A stretch of 12,301 nucleotides of DNA from Lachnospiraceae bacterium UBA3641 (GTDB lineage Bacteria; Bacillota; Clostridia; Lachnospirales; Lachnospiraceae). The stretch is from positions 1 through 12,301 of the forward strand of contig DFKQ01000076.1 of assembly GCA_002373875.1 (NCBI GenBank). The letters are read 5' to 3'. Below the pieces are notes generated by a model. The model saw only the letters and a program-made list of their open reading frames with translations, was not told the DNA's origin and ran no database searches. The position numbers and the translations under genes are program-made. Position 1 is the stretch's first letter, and each line of letters begins with the position of its first letter. This document shows positions 6,560-12,301 of the stretch, in pieces.

Positions 6560-7129
6560 ATGAATAGTGCACAGAACAGGCAGGGACCGCACCCGACCCG
6601 TATAAAGCGTGAGCTGGCCCATCACGGGTCCGTAGTTGATTTTTATACGGATACAATGAAGCTGCCGGATGGACGGGAGGAGATATTTGATTTTATAAAG
6701 CACAAAGGAGCCGCTGCGGTAATACCGGTACTTGAAGACGGTCGGATACTTATGGTACGGCAGCACAGGAATGCCGTTGATGCCTATACCGTCGAAATCC
6801 CGGCGGGAGGATTGGACGGAGCGGATGAGCCGACACATGAGTGCGCCTACAGGGAGCTTGAAGAGGAGACCGGCTACCATGCGGAAAGAGAGGATGTGAC
6901 CTTTCTTCTGAGCTTTTATTCGGCGGTGGCGTATTGCAACGAGAAGATAGACATTTATGTTGCGAGAAATCTTACAAAAACCGGTCAGCATCTTGATGAT
7001 GATGAATATATAGATGTGTATGCATATACCATGGATGAACTGACCGGGATGATATTTGACGGTAAGATCATCGATGGTAAGACGATAGCGGGACTGATGG
7101 CCTACAGGGTTAAATATTGTCCTGAATAG
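6560..7129 (+). CDS. Nudix hydrolase of the ADP-ribose pyrophosphatase group
   Basis: A 189-residue cytoplasmic Nudix protein that hydrolyses a nucleoside diphosphate linked to another group. The Nudix box is complete and fits GX5EX7REUXEEXGU exactly: it starts at G84, has E90, and ends with RELEEETGY at 98-106. N-terminal features typical of NudF-type enzymes are present (VPVLEDGRILMVRQHRNAV-like strand, residues about 55-73, and IPAGG at 80-84). The segment after the box reads SFYSAVAYCNEKIDIYVA. Many ADP-ribose pyrophosphatases have SPGF with a specificity proline in that position, and here it is replaced, so the substrate is uncertain. The ribosome site GAGGTG (6545-6550) lies nine bases before the ATG. 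The Nudix-then-xerD order recalls the nudF-xerD neighbourhood of Bacillus subtilis, without the intervening genes. Confidence 0.87.
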   Translation: MNSAQNRQGPHPTRIKRELAHHGSVVDFYTDTMKLPDGREEIFDFIKHKGAAAVIPVLEDGRILMVRQHRNAVDAYTVEIPAGGLDGADEPTHECAYRELEEETGYHAEREDVTFLLSFYSAVAYCNEKIDIYVARNLTKTGQHLDDDEYIDVYAYTMDELTGMIFDGKIIDGKTIAGLMAYRVKYCPE

Positions 7130-7141
7130 ATTTACATATCT

Positions 7142-7185
7142 AAAAGAGAGGTCATGGTGTTATGTAAACCATGACCTCTCTTTTT
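7142..7185 (+). terminator. Strong intrinsic terminator after the Nudix gene
   Basis: AAAAGAGAGGTCATGGT (7142-7158) and ACCATGACCTCTCTTTT (7168-7184) form a perfect 17-bp stem with a 9-base loop, ending in a run of five T. The A-run on the left arm would also allow termination from the opposite strand, though no minus-strand gene lies nearby. Confidence 0.93.
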
Positions 7186-7324
7186 ATGTTAATCACGATT
7201 TATTTTAATGTTTTTTAAACATATCATTTCACAAGATGTTGTTATCGGAAAAAGAGGGCGGACAATATCTTGCGTATTCGGTTAAAAATCACCAGAACAC
7301 CAGTAAACACGCGGAAAATTGCAA

Positions 7325-7353
7325 TTGCTTTTCGGATCGAATCTTATTATAAT
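7325..7353 (+). promoter_or_regulatory. Promoter of xerD
   Basis: TTGCTT (7325-7330) and TATAAT (7348-7353) are separated by 17 bases. Transcription would start near 7360, leaving a leader of about 55 bases. The upstream part of this intergenic region (7186-7324) is AT-rich and holds no gene that I can support. Confidence 0.7.
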
Positions 7354-7414
7354 AGGAATTGTCTGGAAGATAAAACCCAGCTTTTTTTATGGGTGGAAGG
7401 GTTTACATATTTAA

Positions 7415-8299
7415 ATGGATCAAGCTGTCAACGAATATATTTCGTATTTACATAATGTCAAGAAGGCATCGCTGAACACGGAGCAGTCCTACCACAGGGA
7501 CCTTAAGAAGCTGGTTGCTTATCTGAGCGACAAGGGGATTAAGGATATCAGGGACGTAAGCGACAAGGTGCTGCATTCATATATAGAAGAGCTTCAGGAT
7601 ACAGGGGCGAAGGCTTCCACGGTTTCCAGATCGATCGCATCGATCAAGGCATTCTTCCATTACATACATTCGAAGGACATGATAAGCAGGGACCCGTCCC
7701 TGTTATTGAAGGCTCCAAGGATTGAGAAGAAGCTTCCGGAGATATTAACCACGGAAGAGGTTGTCCGGCTGCTGGAGCAGCCTAAGGGTGATTCGCCGAA
7801 GGAACTTCGGGATAAGGCTATGCTTGAGCTTTTGTATGCGACCGGTATCCGTGTTACCGAGCTTATAAATCTTCAGGTTTCTGACGTTAATCTTAAGATG
7901 AGCTATCTGGTGTGCCGGGATGGCGGCAAGGAGAGGGTGATCCCATTTGGAAACGAAGCCAAAGAGGCCATGGTGCATTATCTTAAGACGGCCAGGGACG
8001 CGATGATACTGGAGAAGTCGTGTGATCTTCTTTTTGCCAACTGTTCGGGTCAGCACATGAGCCGGCAGGGATTTTGGAAGCTTATCAAATATTATGCCAA
8101 GAAGGCAGGCATAGCAGCAGATATAACGCCGCATACCTTGAGACATTCATTTGCGGCTCATCTTGTTCAGAACGGAGCTGACTTAAGGAGCGTCCAGGAG
8201 ATGCTGGGGCATTCGGATATATCGACCACACAAGTATATGCGAACATGAATCACAATCATATCCGGGAGGTTTATTCCAAGGCTCATCCAAGGGGATGA
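7415..8299 (+). CDS. xerD: Site-specific tyrosine recombinase XerD
   Basis: A 294-residue tyrosine recombinase expected to resolve chromosome dimers at dif together with a second Xer protein. The N-terminal SAM-like DNA-binding domain covers about 1-90, and the catalytic domain about 105-285. The whole catalytic set is visible: R146 (in TGIRVTEL), K172 (GGKERVIP), H240 and R243 (HTLRHSF), H266 (LGHSDIS) and the nucleophile Y275 (QVYANMNH). Length and residue spacing match E. coli XerD (298 residues) closely, and there is no extra domain of the kind seen in phage or ICE integrases, so a housekeeping role is favoured over a mobile element. XerC cannot be excluded by eye. The nearest purine-rich ribosome site, GGAAGG (7395-7400), is 14 bases before the ATG, rather distant. 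The MDQAVNEYISYL start matches the family, so ATG 7415 is kept. The stop codon lies inside the terminator stem. Confidence 0.92.
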   Translation: MDQAVNEYISYLHNVKKASLNTEQSYHRDLKKLVAYLSDKGIKDIRDVSDKVLHSYIEELQDTGAKASTVSRSIASIKAFFHYIHSKDMISRDPSLLLKAPRIEKKLPEILTTEEVVRLLEQPKGDSPKELRDKAMLELLYATGIRVTELINLQVSDVNLKMSYLVCRDGGKERVIPFGNEAKEAMVHYLKTARDAMILEKSCDLLFANCSGQHMSRQGFWKLIKYYAKKAGIAADITPHTLRHSFAAHLVQNGADLRSVQEMLGHSDISTTQVYANMNHNHIREVYSKAHPRG

Positions 8300-8312
8300 G
8301 CCTTGTGTTGTT
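8278..8312 (+). terminator. Probable terminator overlapping the xerD stop codon
   Basis: CAAGGCTCATCC (8278-8289) pairs perfectly with GGATGAGCCTTG (8294-8305), a 12-bp stem with the four-base loop AAGG. The TGA stop (8297-8299) is in the right arm, so the last codons of xerD (KAHPRG) form the left arm and loop. The tail GTGTTGTT is only moderately T-rich, so termination may be partial. Confidence 0.6.
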
Positions 8313-8331
8313 GGAAAAGTACATTATCCGG

Positions 8332-8372
8332 CCGGGAAAAGCTTGCCATTTAGTGAGAAGCGAAAATCCCGG
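8332..8372 (+). other. Possible leader hairpin before the hydrolase gene
   Basis: CCGGGA (8332-8337) can pair with TCCCGG (8367-8372), and inside it GCTT (8341-8344) with AAGC (8358-8361). The structure ends ten bases before the ribosome site GAGGG. No T-tract follows. No clear promoter is seen between xerD and this gene. Confidence 0.35.
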
Positions 8373-8392
8373 GCAGACTGCGAGGGAAAAAT

Positions 8393-9184
8393 ATGAAGAT
8401 GCTTCTTCCGCCCAATTGGGACAAGCCGGATGGAGGCAATGATAAATTGTGTCTGAGGTTTGAAAAAAAGGTTTATCGCAACCATGCAGGTAATTTGAAT
8501 TACAGATACTATGAACCTGCGAACACGGAGGGCAGGATCCTTCCGCTTGTTTTATATCTTCACGGGGCCGATGCTGCCGGAGATGATAACGAACTTCAGC
8601 TTACGATGCATGATATAGGTACCTTTCTGGTAAGGGACGATATTGCAAAACGATATCCCTGCCGGATACTGGCGCCCCAGTACGGGGAGATGAAGCATTG
8701 GGCGGTTCCTGAGATCAAGGATCTTTTGTGGGAGCTTATAGGCGAAACGCTGAGGACTCACGATGATATAGACACAAACAGGATATATATATACGGCTAC
8801 AGCGCCGGGGGTGTGGGAACTCTCAGGCTGATAAAGGAGCGGCCCGGCTTCTTTGCCGCTGCATTGTCCATATGCGGGGCAACCGGCACATGGGACATGG
8901 ATAATCTTCTGAAGACGCCGCTCTATATGGTGCATGCGGCTGATGACACCATTGTAAAATCAACCTATAGGACGCCTGAAAGAGAGGTATTGGGCAATTA
9001 CGGATCGGCGGATATTTTCGAGCGTTTCCGCGAAGAGCATAAGGATATAAGGTATGATGAGATTCCGGCGGGCTATATGGAAGCGCACTATGGCGTGAAT
9101 CCCCACTGTTCCTGGGTGGCTGTTTCGGATATCGGAAACATTAAGATATGGGAATGGCTGTTTTCGAAAAGGCTTAGGGCCTGA
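8393..9184 (+). CDS. Alpha/beta hydrolase, esterase or peptidase-like, cytoplasmic
   Basis: A 263-residue single-domain serine hydrolase of the dienelactone hydrolase/prolyl oligopeptidase-like group. The first strand leads into LYLHGAD (54-60), the oxyanion region. The nucleophile elbow is GYSAGG with S137. The likely acid is D185 in HAADDTIV, and the likely histidine is H238 in NPHCSW. There is no signal peptide, so it acts inside the cell. The natural substrate cannot be named: candidates include acylated sugars, feruloyl or acetyl esters and small peptides. The ribosome site GAGGG (8382-8386) is six bases before ATG 8393; the ATG two codons later would be spaced too far. The stop is 13 bases before the next start, so it is probably co-transcribed with the cysteine desulfurase, although the functions show no obvious link. 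Confidence 0.85.
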   Translation: MKMLLPPNWDKPDGGNDKLCLRFEKKVYRNHAGNLNYRYYEPANTEGRILPLVLYLHGADAAGDDNELQLTMHDIGTFLVRDDIAKRYPCRILAPQYGEMKHWAVPEIKDLLWELIGETLRTHDDIDTNRIYIYGYSAGGVGTLRLIKERPGFFAAALSICGATGTWDMDNLLKTPLYMVHAADDTIVKSTYRTPEREVLGNYGSADIFERFREEHKDIRYDEIPAGYMEAHYGVNPHCSWVAVSDIGNIKIWEWLFSKRLRA

Positions 9185-9197
9185 TAAGGTGCTGAAA

Positions 9198-10310
9198 ATG
9201 CGTCATGTTATATATATGGATAATGCGGCTACGACCAGGCTTATGGATGAGGCGCTAAGTGCCATGATGCCGTATCTAACGGACTCTTACGCAAACCCCG
9301 GAGGGATTTATGATCTTGCCCAGGAAGTAAGGAAGGACATTGCGACTGCAAGGGAAGAGGTGGCATCATCCATCGGGGCCTATCCCACGGAGATATTTTT
9401 TACAAGCGGCGGAAGTGAATCCGATAATCAGGCGATCCGCCAGCTTGCAGAGCTTGGTACGTTCCCTCATATCATAACGACATCCTTTGAACATCATGCT
9501 GTCCTGAGTACATGTAAGTATCTTGAGAGGAAGGGATTGGCAAGGATTAGTTATGTAAACCCGAATCCTTCGGGCCTTATCGACCCGGCGGAAATAGAGA
9601 AGCTCATATGTAAGGATACGATCCTTATTTCGATGATGATGGTCAATAACGAACTGGGAACCATACAGCCTGTGGGTGAGACGGGAGCCATTGCAAAAGA
9701 ACATGGTATTCTCTTTCACACGGATGCGGTGGCGGCAGTAGGTCATCTTCCTGTTGATGTCAGGGCGATGAACATAGACCTTATGTCGGCGAGCGGGCAT
9801 AAATTCGGCGGTCCCAAGGGAACCGGTTTTTTATATGTAAGGGAGAACATTAAGCTCCCGCCGCTTATTTACGGCGGCAGGCAGGAGAGGGGAAGACGGG
9901 CCGGCACCGAGAATGTACCGGGGATCATCGGTATGGCGGCAGCCCTTAAAGTCATGAATGATAATATGGACAGAAATCTTGCCAGAAGACGGGAACTGGA
10001 TGAGTATTTTCGTGCCGTGGCACCCATGGCAACCCCGGCATCTCCGGCGGATAGGCTGCCCGGACATTTCAGCATCACCCTTCCCGGAGTAAATGCGGAA
10101 GAGCTTATCGTCAGGCTCGGAATGGCCGGAATATGTATATCGGCAGGTGCGGCATGTGCATCATCGGATGATGAAGGGTCTCATGTGCTTAAGGCAGTAG
10201 GGCTTAAAGGAGATGCGCTTAAATCAACGATACGGATAAGCATGAACGAGAACAATACGGAAGAAGAGATCGATGCATTTTTTGAAGAGATCTCAGGATT
10301 TTTGCGGTAA
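9198..10310 (+). CDS. Cysteine desulfurase (NifS/IscS type)
   Basis: A pyridoxal-phosphate enzyme that removes sulfur from L-cysteine as an enzyme-bound persulfide for iron-sulfur clusters, tRNA thiolation or cofactors. The family opening is IYMDNAATT. The cofactor region has TSGGSESDNQAI, the histidine motif is SFEHHAVL, and the PLP lysine is K202 in SASGHKFGG. The active-site cysteine is C320 in SAGAACAS. The protein has 370 residues, slightly below E. coli IscS (404). No scaffold (IscU/NifU) or tRNA thiolation gene (thiI, mnmA) follows, so its sulfur acceptor is unknown. The frame opens at GTG 9189, but AAGGTG at 9186-9191 makes a ribosome site correctly spaced for ATG 9198, which I chose. 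ATG 9216 would cut off the conserved N-terminal strand. Confidence 0.93.
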   Translation: MRHVIYMDNAATTRLMDEALSAMMPYLTDSYANPGGIYDLAQEVRKDIATAREEVASSIGAYPTEIFFTSGGSESDNQAIRQLAELGTFPHIITTSFEHHAVLSTCKYLERKGLARISYVNPNPSGLIDPAEIEKLICKDTILISMMMVNNELGTIQPVGETGAIAKEHGILFHTDAVAAVGHLPVDVRAMNIDLMSASGHKFGGPKGTGFLYVRENIKLPPLIYGGRQERGRRAGTENVPGIIGMAAALKVMNDNMDRNLARRRELDEYFRAVAPMATPASPADRLPGHFSITLPGVNAEELIVRLGMAGICISAGAACASSDDEGSHVLKAVGLKGDALKSTIRISMNENNTEEEIDAFFEEISGFLR

Positions 10311-10311
10311 A

Positions 10312-10391
10312 AAAGATCCTTCCTTTCATCCGGGATGATATGAAGAGGGCGGATGGCAGAGATGTCAATTTAAGCGGAGTAAAGGATCTTT
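10312..10391 (+). repeat. 10-bp inverted repeat bracketing the hisK leader
   Basis: AAAGATCCTT (10312-10321), two bases after the desulfurase stop, is the exact reverse complement of AAGGATCTTT (10382-10391). The right arm directly abuts the ribosome site GGGAGG (10392-10397) of the next gene. The 60-base interval includes a small dyad (CATCC/GGATG). It has no terminator tail. Confidence 0.55.
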
Positions 10392-10403
10392 GGGAGGTAT
10401 ACA

Positions 10404-11240
10404 ATGATACAGGGTGATTTTCACGTGCATTCCTCGCATTCGGCGGATTCCGACACACCCATGGAGAAGCAGATAGAAGCGGGCATAGCGGCAGGCCTTA
10501 AGTGGATGTGCTTTACAGAACATATGGATAAGGACTGGCCTATAGATGACGGGATCAAAAAGGGCGGAGCGCCTGCGGGCATTACTCTTTTTGAACTGGA
10601 TACGGAGGCTTACTGCAAGCACTTTGCGGAATGCAGGGAGAAGTACGCTGACAGGATCGATATAAGATTCGGAGTGGAATATGGATTTCAGCCGCATCTT
10701 GCCGCCCATAACAGGGAGTATACGAACAGGTACCCCTTTGATTTTGTCATTGGGTCCCAGCATCTCATGAACGGAGCGGATGTCTATTATCCGGAGAATT
10801 TTGCGGACATGAGTGACAGAGAGGCATATCATGAGTATTTTGAGAACGAGCTGGAGAGTATCTGTCTGTTTGACGGATATGACGTATTCGGACATCTTGA
10901 TTATATAGTCAGATACGGCAGGAGTAAGAACAGGGACTATTCATATAAGGATCATGCGGATGTGCTTGATGAGATATTAAGACAGCTCATAAAACGCGAC
11001 AAGGGGATTGAGATAAACACGGCCGGTTTCCGCAGGCTATCAAACGAGCCGAATCCCGATACTGAAATATTAAGACGTTACCGTGAGCTTGGCGGGGAGA
11101 TAATAACCGTAGGCTCCGATGCACACACACCGGAGTCGGTTGCCTGTGATTTTAAAAGGGCACGGGAACTTCTGCTAAGCATCGGCTATACGCATTATTG
11201 TATTTTTTCAAAGAGGCAGGCTGAGTTTCTGGCCCTGTAA
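10404..11240 (+). CDS. hisK: PHP-family histidinol-phosphatase
   Basis: Predicted to dephosphorylate L-histidinol phosphate to histidinol, the penultimate stage of histidine synthesis. This type, found in Firmicutes, is unrelated to the HAD-type HisB. The 278-residue protein carries the PHP metal-ligand set: H7 and H9 (DFHVHS), H40 (TEHMD), E92 (GVEYGFQP), H120 (GSQHL), H164 (FGHLDYI) and D239 with H241 (GSDAHTP). Length and these motifs match HisK/HisJ rather than the PHP domain of DNA polymerases. No other his gene is in view, so it stands apart from a his operon. The ribosome site GGGAGG is six bases before the ATG. Phosphatase activity on another phosphate ester is possible, because PHP paralogues are common. 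Confidence 0.85.
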   Translation: MIQGDFHVHSSHSADSDTPMEKQIEAGIAAGLKWMCFTEHMDKDWPIDDGIKKGGAPAGITLFELDTEAYCKHFAECREKYADRIDIRFGVEYGFQPHLAAHNREYTNRYPFDFVIGSQHLMNGADVYYPENFADMSDREAYHEYFENELESICLFDGYDVFGHLDYIVRYGRSKNRDYSYKDHADVLDEILRQLIKRDKGIEINTAGFRRLSNEPNPDTEILRRYRELGGEIITVGSDAHTPESVACDFKRARELLLSIGYTHYCIFSKRQAEFLAL

Positions 11241-11272
11241 CCGCATAATGGCATTATAAATGAATTTTGCTC

Positions 11273-11301
11273 TTGTATTTTGGCTGTTTACGGGTTAAAA
11301 T
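11273..11301 (+). promoter_or_regulatory. Promoter of the GAPDH gene
   Basis: TTGTAT (11273-11278) and TAAAAT (11296-11301) are 17 bases apart. Transcription would start near 11308, giving a leader of about 56 bases. The leader contains a 5-bp hairpin (GTGCG 11319-11323 with CGCAC 11331-11335) and a T6 run at 11344-11349 directly before the ribosome site. That hairpin is too weak to call an attenuator. Confidence 0.6.
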
Positions 11302-11363
11302 AGTGGTTGCGTGAATCTGTGCGTATTTGGCGCACTTGAAATCTTTTTTAGGAGGAATGAAAT

Positions 11364-12301
11364 ATGGCAGTAAAAGTAGCAATTAACGGTTTTGGACGTA
11401 TCGGTCGTCTTGCATTCAGGCAGATGTTTGGCGCAGCAGGATACGAGGTAGTAGCGATTAACGATCTTACAACACCTAAGATGCTTGCTCATCTTCTTAA
11501 GTATGACAGCGCTCAGGGTAAGTATGCTCTGGCTGACAAGGTATCCGCAGGTGAGGATTCCATCACTGTTGACGGTAAGACACTTAAGATCTACAAGGAG
11601 CCCGATGCAAATAACTGCCCTTGGAAGGAGCTTGATGTAGATGTTGTTCTTGAGTGCTCAGGCTTCTATACATCTAAGGAGAAGGCTCAGGCTCATATCA
11701 ATGCAGGTGCTAAGAAGGTAGTTATTTCAGCACCCGCAGGTAATGATCTTCCTACGATCGTTTACAATGTTAACCATACAACACTTACCAAGGATGACAA
11801 GATCATCTCAGCAGCTTCATGTACAACCAACTGCCTTGCACCTATGGCTAAGGCTCTTAATGACCTTGCTACCATCAAGTCAGGTATCATGAGCACCATC
11901 CATGCTTACACAGGTGATCAGATGATCCTCGATGGTCCTCAGAGGAAGGGCGATCTCAGAAGGTCACGTGCAGGTGCCATCAACATCGTTCCCAACTCAA
12001 CGGGTGCTGCTAAGGCTATCGGCCTTGTTATCCCTGAACTTAACGGTAAGCTCATCGGTTCCGCTCAGCGTGTTCCCACCCCTACCGGTTCAACAACAAT
12101 TCTTGTTGCAACAGTAGAGAAGAGCGTTACCAAGGAAGAGATCAATGCAGCAATGAAGGCTGCTTCAAACGAGTCATTCGGTTACAACGATGAAGAGATC
12201 GTATCTTCGGATATCGTTGGATCAACCTATGGTTCAATTTTCGATGCAACCCAGACAATGGTTGGCGCTGACAATCTTGTACAGGTTGTTTCATGGTATG
12301 A
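11364..12301 (+). CDS. gap: Glyceraldehyde-3-phosphate dehydrogenase, type I, 3' end cut by the window edge
   Basis: The NAD-dependent glycolytic enzyme that oxidises and phosphorylates glyceraldehyde-3-phosphate to 1,3-bisphosphoglycerate in the cytoplasm. There are 312 complete codons in the window, so roughly 20-30 residues are missing. The Rossmann signature INGFGRIGR is at 7-15. The acidic residue in INDLT favours NAD over NADP. The catalytic cysteine is C153 in SAASCTTNCLAP, followed by the catalytic histidine in STIHAYTGDQ and the substrate loop around RRSRAGAINIVPNSTGAAKA. The ribosome site AGGAGG (11350-11355) is strong. Codon choice is visibly narrower than in the neighbouring genes (repeated CTT, AAG, ATC, GGT), as expected for a highly expressed gene. 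It has its own promoter, separate from hisK. Confidence 0.97.
   Translation, partial: MAVKVAINGFGRIGRLAFRQMFGAAGYEVVAINDLTTPKMLAHLLKYDSAQGKYALADKVSAGEDSITVDGKTLKIYKEPDANNCPWKELDVDVVLECSGFYTSKEKAQAHINAGAKKVVISAPAGNDLPTIVYNVNHTTLTKDDKIISAASCTTNCLAPMAKALNDLATIKSGIMSTIHAYTGDQMILDGPQRKGDLRRSRAGAINIVPNSTGAAKAIGLVIPELNGKLIGSAQRVPTPTGSTTILVATVEKSVTKEEINAAMKAASNESFGYNDEEIVSSDIVGSTYGSIFDATQTMVGADNLVQVVSWY

Noticed and set aside
7142..7184. 17-bp inverted repeat as a possible transposon end
   Set aside because: It has the arrangement of an intrinsic terminator right after a stop codon, with a T-run. There is no transposase and no second copy in the window.
7400..7427. Possible complete dif site at the xerD start
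   Set aside because: Only one arm resembles a Xer half-site; the other arm (7417-7427) shows essentially no match to the XerC side.
7270..7455. 61-codon ORF starting with TTG upstream of xerD
   Set aside because: Poor ribosome site, overlaps the xerD start and its promoter, and the product resembles no family.
7415..8299. Tyrosine recombinase as a sign of a prophage or integrative element
   Set aside because: Length and domain layout match housekeeping XerD. There is no excisionase, phage gene or attachment-site duplication nearby, and the neighbours are core genes.
11241..11272. Terminator after hisK from the ATAATG/CATTAT dyad
   Set aside because: The dyad (11245-11257) leaves only a one-base centre, so the usable stem is 4-5 AT-rich pairs, too weak to call.

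Overview
The window looks like a chromosomal stretch from a Gram-positive clostridium, most likely a Lachnospiraceae member (Butyrivibrio/Roseburia-like). This is inferred from the protein families, the strong GGAGG-type ribosome binding sites, the intrinsic terminators and the gene content; no 16S rRNA or other taxonomic marker is present. Every supported gene lies on the + strand. There are ten recognisable coding regions plus one probable small unknown gene. The first gene is cut by the left edge and the last by the right edge.

Bases 1-3092 form an amino-sugar block: phosphoglucosamine mutase (glmM, 5' end missing), a stand-alone left-handed beta-helix protein resembling the acetyltransferase half of GlmU, glucosamine-6-phosphate deaminase (nagB), and a 74-codon unknown ORF with an exceptionally long Shine-Dalgarno match. 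A hairpin terminator at 3056-3092 closes the block. GlmM and NagB compete for the same substrate, glucosamine-6-phosphate: GlmM sends it to cell-wall precursors and NagB sends it back to glycolysis.

Bases 3093-7184 hold a membrane-anchored diguanylate cyclase whose stop codon overlaps the start of arginyl-tRNA synthetase (argS), then a Nudix hydrolase ending at a strong 17-bp hairpin terminator. An unexplained T-tract-less hairpin (6474-6511) lies between argS and the Nudix gene.

Bases 7185-8306 hold xerD, the tyrosine recombinase, with its own good promoter. Its terminator hairpin contains its stop codon. Three 8-mers resembling the XerD arm of dif sites lie around its upstream region.

Bases 8307-11240 hold a cytoplasmic alpha/beta hydrolase, a NifS/IscS-type cysteine desulfurase and a PHP-family histidinol phosphatase. 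Bases 11241-12301 hold a promoter and the first 312 codons of a type I glyceraldehyde-3-phosphate dehydrogenase.

No gene-free stretch exceeds 300 bases. I saw no tRNA, rRNA, CRISPR array, insertion sequence or phage gene. Most of the window is housekeeping. The points that merit a second look are regulatory or organisational rather than a clear new system.
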